Positions 9,551 to 18,247 are shown, numbered from the stretch's first letter. The stretch is DNA of 64,000 nucleotides from Bacteroidia bacterium (GCA_030427635.1 JAUIBA010000005.1:124001-188000); one strand, 5' to 3'. The notes: generated from the sequence alone by a model not told the origin. Translations and numbers: made by a program.

Positions 9551-9558
9551 CAAAAATA
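9551..9558 (-). promoter_or_regulatory. -7 promoter box of the TlpA-like gene
   Basis: Minus-strand TATTTTTG matches TAnnTTTG, about 65 bp ahead of the ATG at 9486. No clear -33 TTTG. Confidence 0.5.
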
Positions 9559-9731
9559 ACTTATTAATTGTTTTTTGCAGAAAGTAGCCGCATAATTTTA
9601 AAAACCATTCACATAACACAAATACAACCTGTGTAACGCATAAAAACATAACAGTAGTAAATAACACCCCCTGCCACCTTTGTCCATTGCCTGCGCTTAG
9701 ATACTTTTAGTTAATTAAATTTTCCCTGCTG

Positions 9732-10055
9732 ATGTACACTACAATGTTATTCTCTTTGCAGCAGGAGCTCCACGATTGGAGAGGGCTCCTCATTACATTA
9801 TTTATTGGCGCAGTAGCCGGCTATCTGGCTCAGGTACTCACCCCCGGGCGTGGCTACGGCACCATCTTCACCATCATTATCGGTATCATAGGAGGCTGGC
9901 TGGGTAAGATTCTGTTTCACAACTATCTTTCCTTTACCAACAGTGCTCTTATAAATACCATAATATGCGCCACCGCGGGTGCCTTCATACTCTCGCTGGT
10001 GCTCAACCTTATTATAGGCAGTAACGACGGCGACCGCAGCGATTACCGCGCGTAA
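9732..10055 (+). CDS. GlsB/YeaQ/YmgE-type (transglycosylase-associated) membrane protein
   Basis: A small integral membrane protein of 107 aa with three hydrophobic helices and the family's glycine-rich signatures: LFIGAVAGYLAQVLTPGRGYG and IIGIIGGWLGKILF. These proteins are stress-associated but of unknown biochemical function. The start could be Met1 or Met5 (MLFSL). A strong terminator follows. Confidence 0.85.
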   Translation: MYTTMLFSLQQELHDWRGLLITLFIGAVAGYLAQVLTPGRGYGTIFTIIIGIIGGWLGKILFHNYLSFTNSALINTIICATAGAFILSLVLNLIIGSNDGDRSDYRA

Positions 10056-10071
10056 GCCGTGCCTGCTTACA

Positions 10072-10126
10072 GAATAGTAACCCTACCCCACTACTTATAT
10101 TGTGGGGTGGGTTTACTATTCTTTTA
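10072..10126 (+). terminator. terminator of the GlsB-type gene
   Basis: A long inverted repeat: GAATAGTAA-CCCTACCCCAC pairs with GTGGGGTGGG-TTTACTATTC across a 10-nt loop and is followed by TTTT. Confidence 0.85.
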
Positions 10127-10174
10127 ACAAATATTTTTATAGGTTTGAAGGGCTAACCAAAGAGCACACATACA

Positions 10175-11065
10175 ATGAGCCGGATGAAAGACCTTACCGC
10201 ACTAACACTGGTTCCTTTATTCGCATGGCATGGCGCACACGCCCAGGGCATTACTCCGCAGAATATGGAACGGCTGAAAATAATGGAAGACTCACTGGTA
10301 TATGCTGCCGACTCCATGTACCGGGCATTCATACCCGATACCAGAGTAGTATATTCTGAGCGGTTTGCCAGACAGCTCATACGCACGCTGCGCATACAGG
10401 GTTCCTACATGTACCCTTTCGACTCACTGAAGAAGGTCATCAATATTCTGGATGCTGATGACCATGCCTTTCGTATGTTCAACTGGGCCGTTATTCCCGG
10501 CAACATTCCCAAGCGCTACTATGGCGCAATACAGTTACCAAAAGAAGAACTGAAACTCATAGGGCTGAATGACTATACTGACAAGCTGGACCGTGGTCTG
10601 GAAGATAGTGTACTATCCGGTGGTAAATGGTTTGGAGCGCTGTACTATCACATACTGCCCCAGCAGGTCAATGGGAAGAAATTCTATCTCATGTTTGGCC
10701 TTAACAATGCCAGCCCTGTCAGTAACCGCAAAGTACTGGACCCCATGTACTTCAATGACAAAGGCGGCGTAAGCTTTGGGCTGCCGGTATTCAGTATTGC
10801 CTCCTCTGCCAACAGGCAGCAGCCTGTAAACAGGTTTGTGATGGAGTACAAAAAAAGTGTAGCTGCCACCATGCACTGGGATGCCACACAGCAGATGATT
10901 ATCCTGGACCATCTGGAGTCTATGAGCAACGACCCCATGCGCCGTTATACATTCGTCCCTACCGGCCAGTATGATGGCCTCATATGGGCCGATGGCATGT
11001 GGCGTATGAAGCGGGGCATCATGAATGTACAGATACTGGAAGATGGTCAGGCACCAGATGAATAA
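10175..11065 (+). CDS. exported protein of unknown function
   Basis: A 296-aa protein with a signal peptide (LTALTLVPLFAWHGAHAQ) and no domain I can name. The N-terminal third is helical (DSLVYAADSMYRAF). The rest alternates strands and ends in WADGMWRMKRGIMNVQILED. An RYTFVPTGQYDGL segment looks like part of a beta-rich fold. Its composition and TonB-era codon use are host-like. The start could be MSRMKD or MKD. Confidence 0.75.
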   Translation: MSRMKDLTALTLVPLFAWHGAHAQGITPQNMERLKIMEDSLVYAADSMYRAFIPDTRVVYSERFARQLIRTLRIQGSYMYPFDSLKKVINILDADDHAFRMFNWAVIPGNIPKRYYGAIQLPKEELKLIGLNDYTDKLDRGLEDSVLSGGKWFGALYYHILPQQVNGKKFYLMFGLNNASPVSNRKVLDPMYFNDKGGVSFGLPVFSIASSANRQQPVNRFVMEYKKSVAATMHWDATQQMIILDHLESMSNDPMRRYTFVPTGQYDGLIWADGMWRMKRGIMNVQILEDGQAPDE

Positions 11066-11083
11066 TTTTTAACGACTTTTACA

Positions 11084-11091
11084 TACCTTTG
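11084..11091 (+). promoter_or_regulatory. -7 promoter box of the tRNA-Arg locus
   Basis: TACCTTTG, a full match to TAnnTTTG, 42 bp ahead of the first tRNA-like sequence. No terminator lies between it and the intact tRNA-Arg. One transcript could therefore contain the degenerate copy, the GIY-YIG ORF and the intact tRNA. Confidence 0.6.
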
Positions 11092-11133
11092 CACGCCCGT
11101 AGCGCAATAACTACGGTCACAATTGCAGTTACT

Positions 11134-11227
11134 GGTCCGGTAGCTCAGTTGGATAGAGCATCAGCCTGCTAACCTACCTGCCGGTAGGCAGGGCTGAGGG
11201 TCACTGGTTCGGATCCAACCCGAATCA
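11134..11227 (+). pseudogene. degenerate tRNA-Arg-like sequence with palindrome in the anticodon loop
   Basis: The 5' half is identical to the intact tRNA-Arg through the D arm. The anticodon loop reads CTGCTAA and is followed by a 20-bp imperfect palindrome (CCTACCTGCCGGTAGGCAGG) before the 3' anticodon strand. The T stem has two mismatches and the acceptor stem one, so a normal tRNA is unlikely. Confidence 0.8.
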
Positions 11228-11249
11228 GGTAGAAAGTAAGATTAGTGCC

Positions 11250-11556
<307 letters not shown>

Positions 11557-11557
11557 A

Positions 11558-11597
11558 AACGGCGGAAACAGCCTGTAGCAAGGGTTTCCGCCGTTTT
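11558..11597 (+). terminator. phage-borne terminator behind tRNA-Arg
   Basis: A 12-bp perfect stem AACGGCGGAAAC / GTTTCCGCCGTT ending in TTTT, starting 2 bp after attL. It replaces the host terminator that integration moved 44 kb away. Confidence 0.9.
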
Positions 11598-11611
11598 ATA
11601 AAGTTCTCAAA

Positions 11612-11650
11612 CCTGTAGCGAATTTGTTAAACGTCAACGAAAACGTCAAC
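11612..11650 (+). promoter_or_regulatory. candidate integrase arm-type sites (left)
   Basis: The 10-mer AAACGTCAAC occurs twice (11629-11638 and 11641-11650) and once at the other end of the element (55857-55866). CCTGTAGCG at 11612-11620 is the inverse of CGCTACAGG at 55916-55924. Matching words at both termini fit attP arm sites. Confidence 0.5.
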
Positions 11651-11661
11651 AATCGCTACAT

Positions 11662-12888
11662 ATGAAGTATCTAAAGAACGATTGCAAATGCGGCAATCTT
11701 ACAGTATTCCCTAAGACATGGGAAAGAAAAAACGCATCACTGGCTAAAGCCTGGTACATCAATTACAGGTTTTATGACCCCAACTTCCGGGATAAATATC
11801 CAGAAGGAAAACAAGTGCGAATTAAGGGAATGAATGAGTATTCCACCCTTGAAGAGCGGCAGGCAGCTACCCGAAAGTTACTGGAGTATGAATTGCATCT
11901 TCTTGAAGTGTGTGACTACAACCCTATTACCGGAGCATACAATGAATATGCAACTGCCGAGACTCGCGACTATATAGTTTCCCCGGAAACTCCGTTTTCC
12001 AAAGCACTTGATGAAGCATTCGCAAGGATTGGTTACTGTAACAATGCCATGCTTAATATGCGTTCCACACTCAAGTATCTGAAAATTTCAATCGCTAAAT
12101 TGAGATTAGATACCAAACCAGTAGAGGATATAAAACGCCGGCACCTGATAATGATTCTTGACCAATGTGAGCAGGATAAAACTACATTCACAGACTCTAC
12201 ATATAACCATTACCTGAAGGACCTAAAGGCACTGTTTTCCGTTCTTGAAGAAATAGAGACAATAGAGTACAGCCCAGCTGAAAAAATGAAATTCAGAGAA
12301 TATGAGAAAGAGAAGAAAGAATTATTAACAGCTGATGAGCGATTACAAATTGACACCCATTTACCGGCCCTAAATTATCCACTATGGAAGTTTATTCACA
12401 TATTCTGCAACAGTGGAGCACGCACGCCAGAGATAATGAGGTTGAAGTACGAAGATGTCGATTTGGAAGGTCAATTAGTCACTTATACTGTAAACAAGAA
12501 AAGAAAGAACAAACTCGTTACAAGACCAATAAAAGATAGTGTACTTCACTTATGGCAGGAACTAATAAATGAATCAAGCACAGGTAATTACCTATTTTCT
12601 AAAGGGCTTAAACCCGGACCTAAGCCCATCAGAGAAGATCAAATTAAAAAGAGATGGCGATATTGGATACAGCAAAAGCTAAAGATACGCAAGACTCTAT
12701 ACAGTCTGAAGTACCTTAATACAGACACAATGGATGCTCTTTATGGTGCAGATGTAGCTGCTCACCTTAACCAACACAGCGTTCAAATGGTCAATAAGCA
12801 TTATGCCGTTAACCAATCAGACAGAAAGAACAATATCATAAAATTAGCACCTAACTCATTTACTGCAGATACAAAAAAGCCAGCCTGA
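11662..12888 (+). CDS. int: tyrosine recombinase (phage integrase)
   Basis: The site-specific recombinase of the prophage, 408 aa. The N-terminal arm-binding and SAM-like core-binding domains span about 1-225 and the catalytic domain about 225-385. Active-site positions: Arg254 in SGARTPEIMRL, a Lys in the beta hairpin at about 279-283, Ser348-Leu-Lys350 where HxxR is usual, His372 in LNQHS, and nucleophile Tyr381 in KHYAV. The HxxR variant with Lys occurs in some Bacteroidota integrases. The gene lies next to attL and reads into the element. Confidence 0.94.
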   Translation: MKYLKNDCKCGNLTVFPKTWERKNASLAKAWYINYRFYDPNFRDKYPEGKQVRIKGMNEYSTLEERQAATRKLLEYELHLLEVCDYNPITGAYNEYATAETRDYIVSPETPFSKALDEAFARIGYCNNAMLNMRSTLKYLKISIAKLRLDTKPVEDIKRRHLIMILDQCEQDKTTFTDSTYNHYLKDLKALFSVLEEIETIEYSPAEKMKFREYEKEKKELLTADERLQIDTHLPALNYPLWKFIHIFCNSGARTPEIMRLKYEDVDLEGQLVTYTVNKKRKNKLVTRPIKDSVLHLWQELINESSTGNYLFSKGLKPGPKPIREDQIKKRWRYWIQQKLKIRKTLYSLKYLNTDTMDALYGADVAAHLNQHSVQMVNKHYAVNQSDRKNNIIKLAPNSFTADTKKPA

Positions 12889-12922
12889 GAACAGGCCGGC
12901 TTACTTTATACTATGTCAACAC

Positions 12923-13459
12923 TTACATAAGGATGTATGGTATACACACCTTATCCCAATTGTCGCCGTAGAGTCTCTTCGCCTCCGATACCACCAAAGA
13001 AATAAACGCATCCCATTGTTTTGGTGGTATTGTCTGGCACCCTTCACTGGATGTCGTTGTATTTCCTCCTCGGTGTATATTGATACCTAAATAGTCAGTT
13101 TCCTCTCCTTTACCGTCCCTTATCACTGTTACCTTACCCATCTGCTGGGATAGCGCCTGATAACCCTTGTGAAGGCCTATTTTGTGCGCATACCATACCC
13201 CTGTTTTCAGTGTTGCTAACCCCAATCGGTATTGGGCAGATGGGTCTGTATTTCCGTTGAATGCAGCGAAAACATTTGGACTGTCAATGAAAATGGCATC
13301 ATCATAGATACCTCTGTCATTCTTGCCCGGCTCCCCCATTGTGTCGGCATAATAACCCCTCACACCTATTATAATCAGAGGATATTTATTGCGGTCTACT
13401 ACTGGCATTTTCGCCAGTAGCGCTTCTTTTGTAATCTGTGGTTTTGAATTGGGTAGCAT
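12923..13459 (-). CDS. L,D-transpeptidase-like protein, candidate endolysin
   Basis: A 178-aa protein whose C-terminal half holds INIHRGG followed by SSEGCQTIPPKQW. This resembles the HxG...SxGC active site of YkuD-type peptidoglycan enzymes. In a phage its place at the end of the late region, next to small membrane proteins, suggests a cell-wall role in lysis (inference). No signal peptide. An L-alanoyl-D-glutamate peptidase or another cysteine hydrolase fold is an alternative. Confidence 0.65.
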   Translation of the reverse strand: MLPNSKPQITKEALLAKMPVVDRNKYPLIIIGVRGYYADTMGEPGKNDRGIYDDAIFIDSPNVFAAFNGNTDPSAQYRLGLATLKTGVWYAHKIGLHKGYQALSQQMGKVTVIRDGKGEETDYLGINIHRGGNTTTSSEGCQTIPPKQWDAFISLVVSEAKRLYGDNWDKVCIPYILM

Positions 13460-13474
13460 ATTAGTATTGTTGGG

Positions 13475-13822
13475 TTAAGAATTGCTTTCCTGATACACCT
13501 GTTCAAACCATATAGCGTACTGGCCTATACGCTCCCGGTTGCCATCCTGTGCAGCTGTCAGCTCTGCCCCTATGCGTGCAGCCAGTGCTTTACGTGCTTT
13601 GCTGTTGCTGGCTGCTTCCAGGGCCGGGGTAAATGCTTTCAGTGCCGCTATCAACGCCAGCCGAAGCTCATCGTCCACTTTCCCTGGTATCAGGTCAGTG
13701 ATCATAATGGCCTGCCTGCTCTCAAGTATCTGCAGTATCTTGGTTGTAATCTTCAGCGCTTTCTGCGCAGCTTTCTTTACGCTGGCCGGTATTCTTCCGA
13801 GCCACATAATTAACTTTCTCAT
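13475..13822 (-). CDS. phage protein of unknown function in the lysis cluster
   Basis: 115 aa, largely helical, basic amphipathic N-terminus (RKLIMWLGRIPASVKKAAQKALKI) and an Ala-rich central helix (LRLALIAALKAFTPALEAA). No clear membrane helix. It sits 15 bp upstream of the candidate endolysin and behind the holin-like gene, so a lysis role is possible but not shown. Confidence 0.6.
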   Translation of the reverse strand: MRKLIMWLGRIPASVKKAAQKALKITTKILQILESRQAIMITDLIPGKVDDELRLALIAALKAFTPALEAASNSKARKALAARIGAELTAAQDGNRERIGQYAIWFEQVYQESNS

Positions 13823-13853
13823 TTGTATGTATTTTGTGCCCTTCCGGGCGTGT

Positions 13854-14117
13854 TTACTGATTGTTGTCTTCCGGTGGTTCCTTTGCTGGTACCATGGCTG
13901 TAAAGAAGGTGCTGAGGAAGAATGTTCCTACAGCATAGCAAGCCGTTTCCAACTTCTTGTGCTGCTCTGGTGTTACCGGCAGCATATCCAGCCACAATAG
14001 CCCATATAGTGCAGCTGCCGCCAGCATTACAAATACAGCTATTTTCTGGAGCTGCTTAAAAAAGTCAGGGCTTTCACTCCTGAGTCTCTGTAAAAGTTCT
14101 TTGACGAATTCTTTCAT
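13854..14117 (-). CDS. holin-like two-helix membrane protein
   Basis: From the preferred start MKEFVKELL: 87 aa, charged N-terminus, then two hydrophobic helices (IAVFVMLAAAALYGLLWLDML and CYAVGTFFLSTFFTAMV) and a short acidic tail (KEPPEDNNQ). This is the topology of many holins. A longer start at 14144 is possible. The 5' end overlaps the preceding gene by 44 nt. Holin function is inferred from topology and location. Confidence 0.6.
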   Translation of the reverse strand: MKEFVKELLQRLRSESPDFFKQLQKIAVFVMLAAAALYGLLWLDMLPVTPEQHKKLETACYAVGTFFLSTFFTAMVPAKEPPEDNNQ

Positions 14118-14289
14118 TTTTCCCTTGTCTTTTTTCCATATCACCTATACGCTTCTCTATTTCCTTTCTCCACTGCTCCCAATTACCGAGATACCTGCCT
14201 ATGGTGATACTCATAATACAGGCAGAGACAAGCACACTAAGTGCTTTTATCAGAGTCATTTTGAATTCAGTCTTCTCAAAAGATGTCAT
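14074..14289 (-). CDS. single-pass membrane protein with coiled coil, spanin-like
   Basis: 71 aa: one N-terminal hydrophobic helix (TLIKALSVLVSACIMSITIG), then a charged coiled coil (WEQWRKEIEKRIGDMEKRQGKNERIRQ). It is the first gene after the late promoter at 14319-14364. Its 3' end overlaps the holin-like gene, as lysis genes often do. The start could also be MTLIKA at 14259. An inner-membrane spanin role is a guess from shape. Confidence 0.5.
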   Translation of the reverse strand: MTSFEKTEFKMTLIKALSVLVSACIMSITIGRYLGNWEQWRKEIEKRIGDMEKRQGKNERIRQRTFTETQE

Positions 14290-14318
14290 AAAAAAGCGGT
14301 AGGTATGTTTTGCGAATT

Positions 14319-14364
14319 CAAAACTACCTACCGCCGGAATGCATATAAAAAGGTTATACTTTAC
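14319..14364 (-). promoter_or_regulatory. late promoter of the lysis cluster
   Basis: The 12-bp phage motif GTTATACTTTAC (plus-strand reading) at 14353-14364 and a minus-strand -7 box TAGTTTTG at 14319-14326, separated by 26 bp. The predicted start falls about 25 nt ahead of the ATG at 14289. Same architecture as five other sites in the prophage. Confidence 0.72.
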
Positions 14365-14368
14365 CTGT

Positions 14369-16354
14369 TTAGTCGAATGACAAATCGTAAGAGAATAATG
14401 CCCAATAGCTGCGCACTAATGCTGAGGTACCTGTCGGTGGTGCTGGTGGCGTATTGTAATCTATATAAATGTGCATAATGTCCGTTGGATGTGGGGTAAT
14501 TGTATGGTCAAATATGCTGATGCACATAGTATCAACCTGTCCTGATGATAGCTTATTACCACGTACCCATACACGGCTAAGATTTGGAAATATCGGGTCT
14601 CCTGGATAATCAAATAGCTCGGGCACAAAGGAACTAACTCCATTACCAATATTACAATTATGGAAAACGACATAATATAACCATGTTGCACATGTAGCCA
14701 AAAAAGAAGTATCGACATTGCTTACACCTGTGAGGTCGTGGTCTCCAATTTTAAACACCCTTAGATATGGAGGTGCTTCAACGTGTGTTGAAGATATTAT
14801 CGCTCTGACTTTTGGCTCCCCTACTGGGGTCGACAGGGAAAAACTTGAAATAGTAGTAAAACCATCCGTATCTGGTCCTGCATGAAATACCCTCAAAGTC
14901 AACGTCTCCGGAACACCCGTCTGATTATACGTATGATATATATTAGCTGTGCCTGAAGTCATCCACCAATCGACCTGACCATCACCCCAATCTGTAATTG
15001 TTTGAGCATGAAGACCATAATCACTTATAACCTGATACACGAATTTACCAGCGTCCGGTACTAATGAGGTTAGAGTACTCCCAGTTTGAATAGTAAATTC
15101 AAGACGTTTATAAAAGTACACTGTACCGGGTCCGAGGTAATGTGTCTCACCCAATCCTCTATTGTAGAAAATTTTATTCCCAGCCCGCACAACAGTTCCT
15201 GCAGCCCCTGCAGCCGGTATTACAACTGTATTTAGGTAGGTAACGAAGTTATCAATGTCTATATCAGACTCAAATACATGTTCATCACTCAAATTAAAAG
15301 TAGGAGAATCCCCTACCAGCCATAACTGATTTATTGCTGAAGGGAAAATAATCTCACTATCCTCACCTAGTACGAATTCGATTAGCAGAAGCGGATCATC
15401 CTCCCCTACTATTGTGCCGCTGAGCGGATCATACTCCAGCAGGTCAATCTCTGAATGTCTGAGGGGGTAATTATTTTCGCTCTGGTCATTCCACTTTGCC
15501 CCATCAGGCTTTGTATACCTGCTGAAATCTATTTTGAAGTTATCAAAACTCATCAGCCTATTAAGTTTGTCCCATAAGTAATCGGGTATACCCTCATCAC
15601 CTCCTACCCGCCATCTGTAAAGATCTGCCGGCACACTATGAATGGTTCTACTTCTGTAACTCTGGTCTTCGAATATTGTATCGTTTGATGTAGGATTCTG
15701 ATACTCAACTGAGCTTTCAATACGCTGCTGAAATATTAAATCAGGGAAATACTCAAACAATATATCATATTCATTTTCTGTGTGTGTTGCTTCAACAAGC
15801 TGTGTACCAGGGTGGCCAGAATAATCAACTGTTTTGGTATATGGTTCAAAGTTCTTTTTTCCGCCCCGAATAGTTCGTTGATAGCTTCCACGCATGACGT
15901 GTACCGGCTCAGATACATAATAAGAGTTTGTCTCATCAGGATATACGCATTCTATTACTACATAGAAAACTGCTTCGGCATGGTCCGGAGGCAATGTGAA
16001 ATATGATGACACACCTACGGTGACAGTATATGTATTGTAGTCGGTACCATTCGGAGCGATATTACCAGCCACTGTTGCGCTGGGTACACCACCATAATCA
16101 AGGGTGTTTAATACGGTACCTTCTTCATCGAGAAAATGTATCAGGGCATTAGGTGCCAGCGAGTCAAAGTATATAGTCAGGAAATCACCCGTATTGCGCT
16201 TCTGGCAATACGGGATATATCTTTGGTACTCCCTTATTTTTTCTTCGTAAAATCCCTTGTCGAAAGGCCAGGTATTATACAGCTCCGGTAGCTGGTCGTT
16301 AGCCACTATAAACCGTAAGTCGTTACATCTGGTAATTCGCTCATACTTTGCCAT
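14369..16354 (-). CDS. phage distal tail or receptor-type protein
   Basis: 661 aa. The N-terminal region (KGFYEEKIREYQRYIPYCQKR) resembles baseplate/tail-tip proteins of Bacteroidota siphophages. Beta-rich modules follow, and the C-terminal 130 residues contain short leucine-rich-like repeats (FPNLSRVWVRGNKLSSGQVD). The position between tail-tip and lysis genes suits host recognition. Promoter motif and -7 box lie immediately upstream. No catalytic motif seen. Confidence 0.65.
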   Translation of the reverse strand: MAKYERITRCNDLRFIVANDQLPELYNTWPFDKGFYEEKIREYQRYIPYCQKRNTGDFLTIYFDSLAPNALIHFLDEEGTVLNTLDYGGVPSATVAGNIAPNGTDYNTYTVTVGVSSYFTLPPDHAEAVFYVVIECVYPDETNSYYVSEPVHVMRGSYQRTIRGGKKNFEPYTKTVDYSGHPGTQLVEATHTENEYDILFEYFPDLIFQQRIESSVEYQNPTSNDTIFEDQSYRSRTIHSVPADLYRWRVGGDEGIPDYLWDKLNRLMSFDNFKIDFSRYTKPDGAKWNDQSENNYPLRHSEIDLLEYDPLSGTIVGEDDPLLLIEFVLGEDSEIIFPSAINQLWLVGDSPTFNLSDEHVFESDIDIDNFVTYLNTVVIPAAGAAGTVVRAGNKIFYNRGLGETHYLGPGTVYFYKRLEFTIQTGSTLTSLVPDAGKFVYQVISDYGLHAQTITDWGDGQVDWWMTSGTANIYHTYNQTGVPETLTLRVFHAGPDTDGFTTISSFSLSTPVGEPKVRAIISSTHVEAPPYLRVFKIGDHDLTGVSNVDTSFLATCATWLYYVVFHNCNIGNGVSSFVPELFDYPGDPIFPNLSRVWVRGNKLSSGQVDTMCISIFDHTITPHPTDIMHIYIDYNTPPAPPTGTSALVRSYWALFSYDLSFD

Positions 16355-16357
16355 GAT

Positions 16358-16403
16358 GCAAATTACCTTGAGCTATAAGGTGCAAAAAAATACTATACTT
16401 TAC
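16358..16403 (-). promoter_or_regulatory. late promoter of the tail-tip gene, probably leaderless
   Basis: Motif ACTATACTTTAC at 16392-16403 and minus-strand TAATTTGC at 16358-16365 with 26 bp between. The box is a weaker match to TAnnTTTG. The predicted start coincides with the ATG at 16354. Confidence 0.58.
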
Positions 16404-17411
16404 TTACCAAGATAAGATAAGGTGCAATATGGTACTTATGACAGATACAAACGCTATACCAGCAAAAACGAATGATACCTTTTCACTAAGTGTTTTACCA
16501 GGCTGTGGTTTTGATAAAAAGTCGAATAAAACGTATATAAATAGAATATCTAATTCAGCAAATATTATTGCTAGCAATATTCTCCAAAAACCTATAATAC
16601 TGTTATACTTATGTGGTATATAAAACATAATGCTAATCGCAGCAAGAAAATATATTGTATTAGCTATTCTTGTTCGGTTGAAAGTTCTGCGGGCTTGTTT
16701 TATATTGTATCTGAGGTTTAAATTAATAATAGTACTGCAAGGGATTATGAGACTATCCCCTTTAACTGGTTTAAATCTCATAGCTGTGTTAGAATATCTT
16801 TCTGCATTTATTAAGGCAATAGTCTCTAATTCACCAGTATTGGGTGAAATCGTGTAATGTGCAAGAAACCCGGAATATAAAGTAGACTTTCCATTGTCAG
16901 ATATTTTTATGTCAATATTAGTTGATATAACTTTTCCTGTTCTATTACCTGACCTTAATTCTTTCAAGTCGCCTTTGAAATAGTAGTTCCAATAGTTTGT
17001 AAACCTTAGTACGGGAAAATATATATCCAATCTCAATAACCTTACTAAGGTATGAGATGCCCAACCCAATAGAATTGCCATGAATATGGTTATTAATACA
17101 TATCCCATACCATAAAGGAAATTATCAGATGTACACTCTGGCAATTGATTATTACTCAGGTCAGCATAAAACTTACTTATTGGCTGCCGAATGTTATTGT
17201 ATTTGAATCCAGTGAGTCTACCCAAAGTTAACAATGCGGTAAACTGAACTAAGAGACCCCAGAAAATACTGGTAATAAAGCGCTCTGCAAATGACCCTGC
17301 GGTGAATTGCTTTGTGAATTGCCCTGTATAGTAGAACCTTTTGAAAAAGAATCCAGGGATGAAGAGAAGTATTATTACTAATATGCTAACAAGGGTAATG
17401 TTTACTTCCAT
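16404..17411 (-). CDS. multi-pass membrane protein of unknown function (cargo gene)
   Basis: 335 aa with an N-terminal helix (LVSILVIILLFIPGFFF), two more around 45-65 and 100-130, a soluble domain of about 130 residues, and three C-terminal helices. No family recognised with certainty; the PGF-containing first helix recalls DUF6338-like membrane proteins. AT-rich compared with the structural genes, with its own host-type promoter through the upstream 72-aa gene. It looks like a lysogeny-expressed cargo gene, possibly superinfection exclusion (speculative). Confidence 0.7.
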   Translation of the reverse strand: MEVNITLVSILVIILLFIPGFFFKRFYYTGQFTKQFTAGSFAERFITSIFWGLLVQFTALLTLGRLTGFKYNNIRQPISKFYADLSNNQLPECTSDNFLYGMGYVLITIFMAILLGWASHTLVRLLRLDIYFPVLRFTNYWNYYFKGDLKELRSGNRTGKVISTNIDIKISDNGKSTLYSGFLAHYTISPNTGELETIALINAERYSNTAMRFKPVKGDSLIIPCSTIINLNLRYNIKQARRTFNRTRIANTIYFLAAISIMFYIPHKYNSIIGFWRILLAIIFAELDILFIYVLFDFLSKPQPGKTLSEKVSFVFAGIAFVSVISTILHLILSW

Positions 17412-17424
17412 ATAGTGAAAACGG

Positions 17425-17643
17425 TTATTGAACCAAAGTTAACTCTCTATTTCCAGAAAGTTTAATGGTTACTTCCGTTTCCCCCGATTCAATTTGTCGG
17501 ACAGCATCTTTATATTTTTGTGCATCCTCTGGATTGGAAAGAATTTCACGCACCTCATCACTCATCACATCCAAGTCAGATGCAAAGAAAGTCCTCAGTA
17601 CATTCTTGACAGCATTTCTGAATTCAGATAGTATCATGTTCAT
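17425..17643 (-). CDS. small protein of unknown function, partner of the membrane protein
   Basis: 72 aa, soluble, acidic. A helical N-terminal half (FRNAVKNVLRTFFASDLDVMSDEVREIL) is followed by a beta-rich end (TEVTIKLSGNRELTLV). It is 13 bp upstream of the 335-aa membrane protein and is the promoter-proximal gene of the pair. Confidence 0.65.
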   Translation of the reverse strand: MNMILSEFRNAVKNVLRTFFASDLDVMSDEVREILSNPEDAQKYKDAVRQIESGETEVTIKLSGNRELTLVQ

Positions 17644-17672
17644 GGCTTTCGATTGATGATGTAATTATGTGT

Positions 17673-17724
17673 CAAATATAGCATGCTAAACCTTGTGTTT
17701 CAAAATATTATTTATCTAGCATGC
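17673..17724 (-). promoter_or_regulatory. host-type promoter with operator-like repeats for the 72-aa/335-aa pair
   Basis: On the minus strand TTTG (17701-17704), 20 bp, then TATATTTG (17673-17680), a canonical Bacteroidota promoter. TAGCATGC occurs at 17679-17686 within a 10-bp palindrome and again at 17717-17724, flanking the -33 box. This suggests regulated expression from the prophage. Confidence 0.68.
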
Positions 17725-17937
17725 CATAATAAGGGGTAATATTTTAGGCATAATATTATAACGTTATTCTTAGTATATTATTGCTTAAGAACTTAGTAAA
17801 GTTAGAACTTTTACTAAAGCTCTTTGTTACATAATAAAGTCATGCTGTTACATAATTATCACATCTTACTAGTAAGAAACTATAACAATAAGCCAGCTAA
17901 CATCTGCTTGGGTTGCAAATCGCCAATCTAAAAAAAA
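17725..17937. other. AT-rich non-coding spacer
   Basis: Between two divergent cargo promoters; very AT-rich with several short repeats (GTTACATAAT appears twice near 17825 and 17850). No gene seen. Confidence 0.5.
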
Positions 17938-17992
17938 GTAACAAATTTGTTACCAATAAATTTGGTAGAAAGTAACATTTTTGTTACCTTTG
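17938..17992 (+). promoter_or_regulatory. hicAB promoter with twin operators
   Basis: A promoter TTTG (17961-17964), 20 bp, TACCTTTG (17985-17992). Two 16-bp palindromes bracket it: GTAACAAATTTGTTAC (17938-17953) and GTAACATTTTTGTTAC (17972-17987). They are 34 bp apart centre to centre, about three helical turns, and the second overlaps the -7 box. This fits autorepression by the HicB DNA-binding domain. Confidence 0.8.
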
Positions 17993-18012
17993 AATTCTCA
18001 AAGCAAGTCGAT

Positions 18013-18195
18013 ATGACATCAAAAAATTTACTTAAAATTCTAAAGGCCGAGGGGTGGTATAAGGTTGGTCAGGTCGGTAGCCACATTCAAATGAAGCACG
18101 ACTCAAAACCCGGGAAAGTGACAGTTTCTGACCATAAAGGAGATATACCAATTGGCACTCTAAATGCAATTCTAAAACAGGCAGGGCTTAAATAA
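18013..18195 (+). CDS. hicA: HicA-type toxin (mRNA interferase)
   Basis: 60 aa from MTSKNLLKILKAEGW: a double-stranded-RNA-binding-like HicA fold with the active-site His in VGSHIQMKH and the family ending DIPIGTLNAILKQAGL. An upstream in-frame start at 17947 would lie inside the promoter and operators, so the ATG at 18013 is preferred. First gene of the pair; HicA cleaves mRNA when free of HicB. Confidence 0.9.
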   Translation: MTSKNLLKILKAEGWYKVGQVGSHIQMKHDSKPGKVTVSDHKGDIPIGTLNAILKQAGLK

Positions 18196-18247
18196 GCCCT
18201 CCTGTTTACACAACATACTGTACTAATATTTTTAAAAACAACTAATC

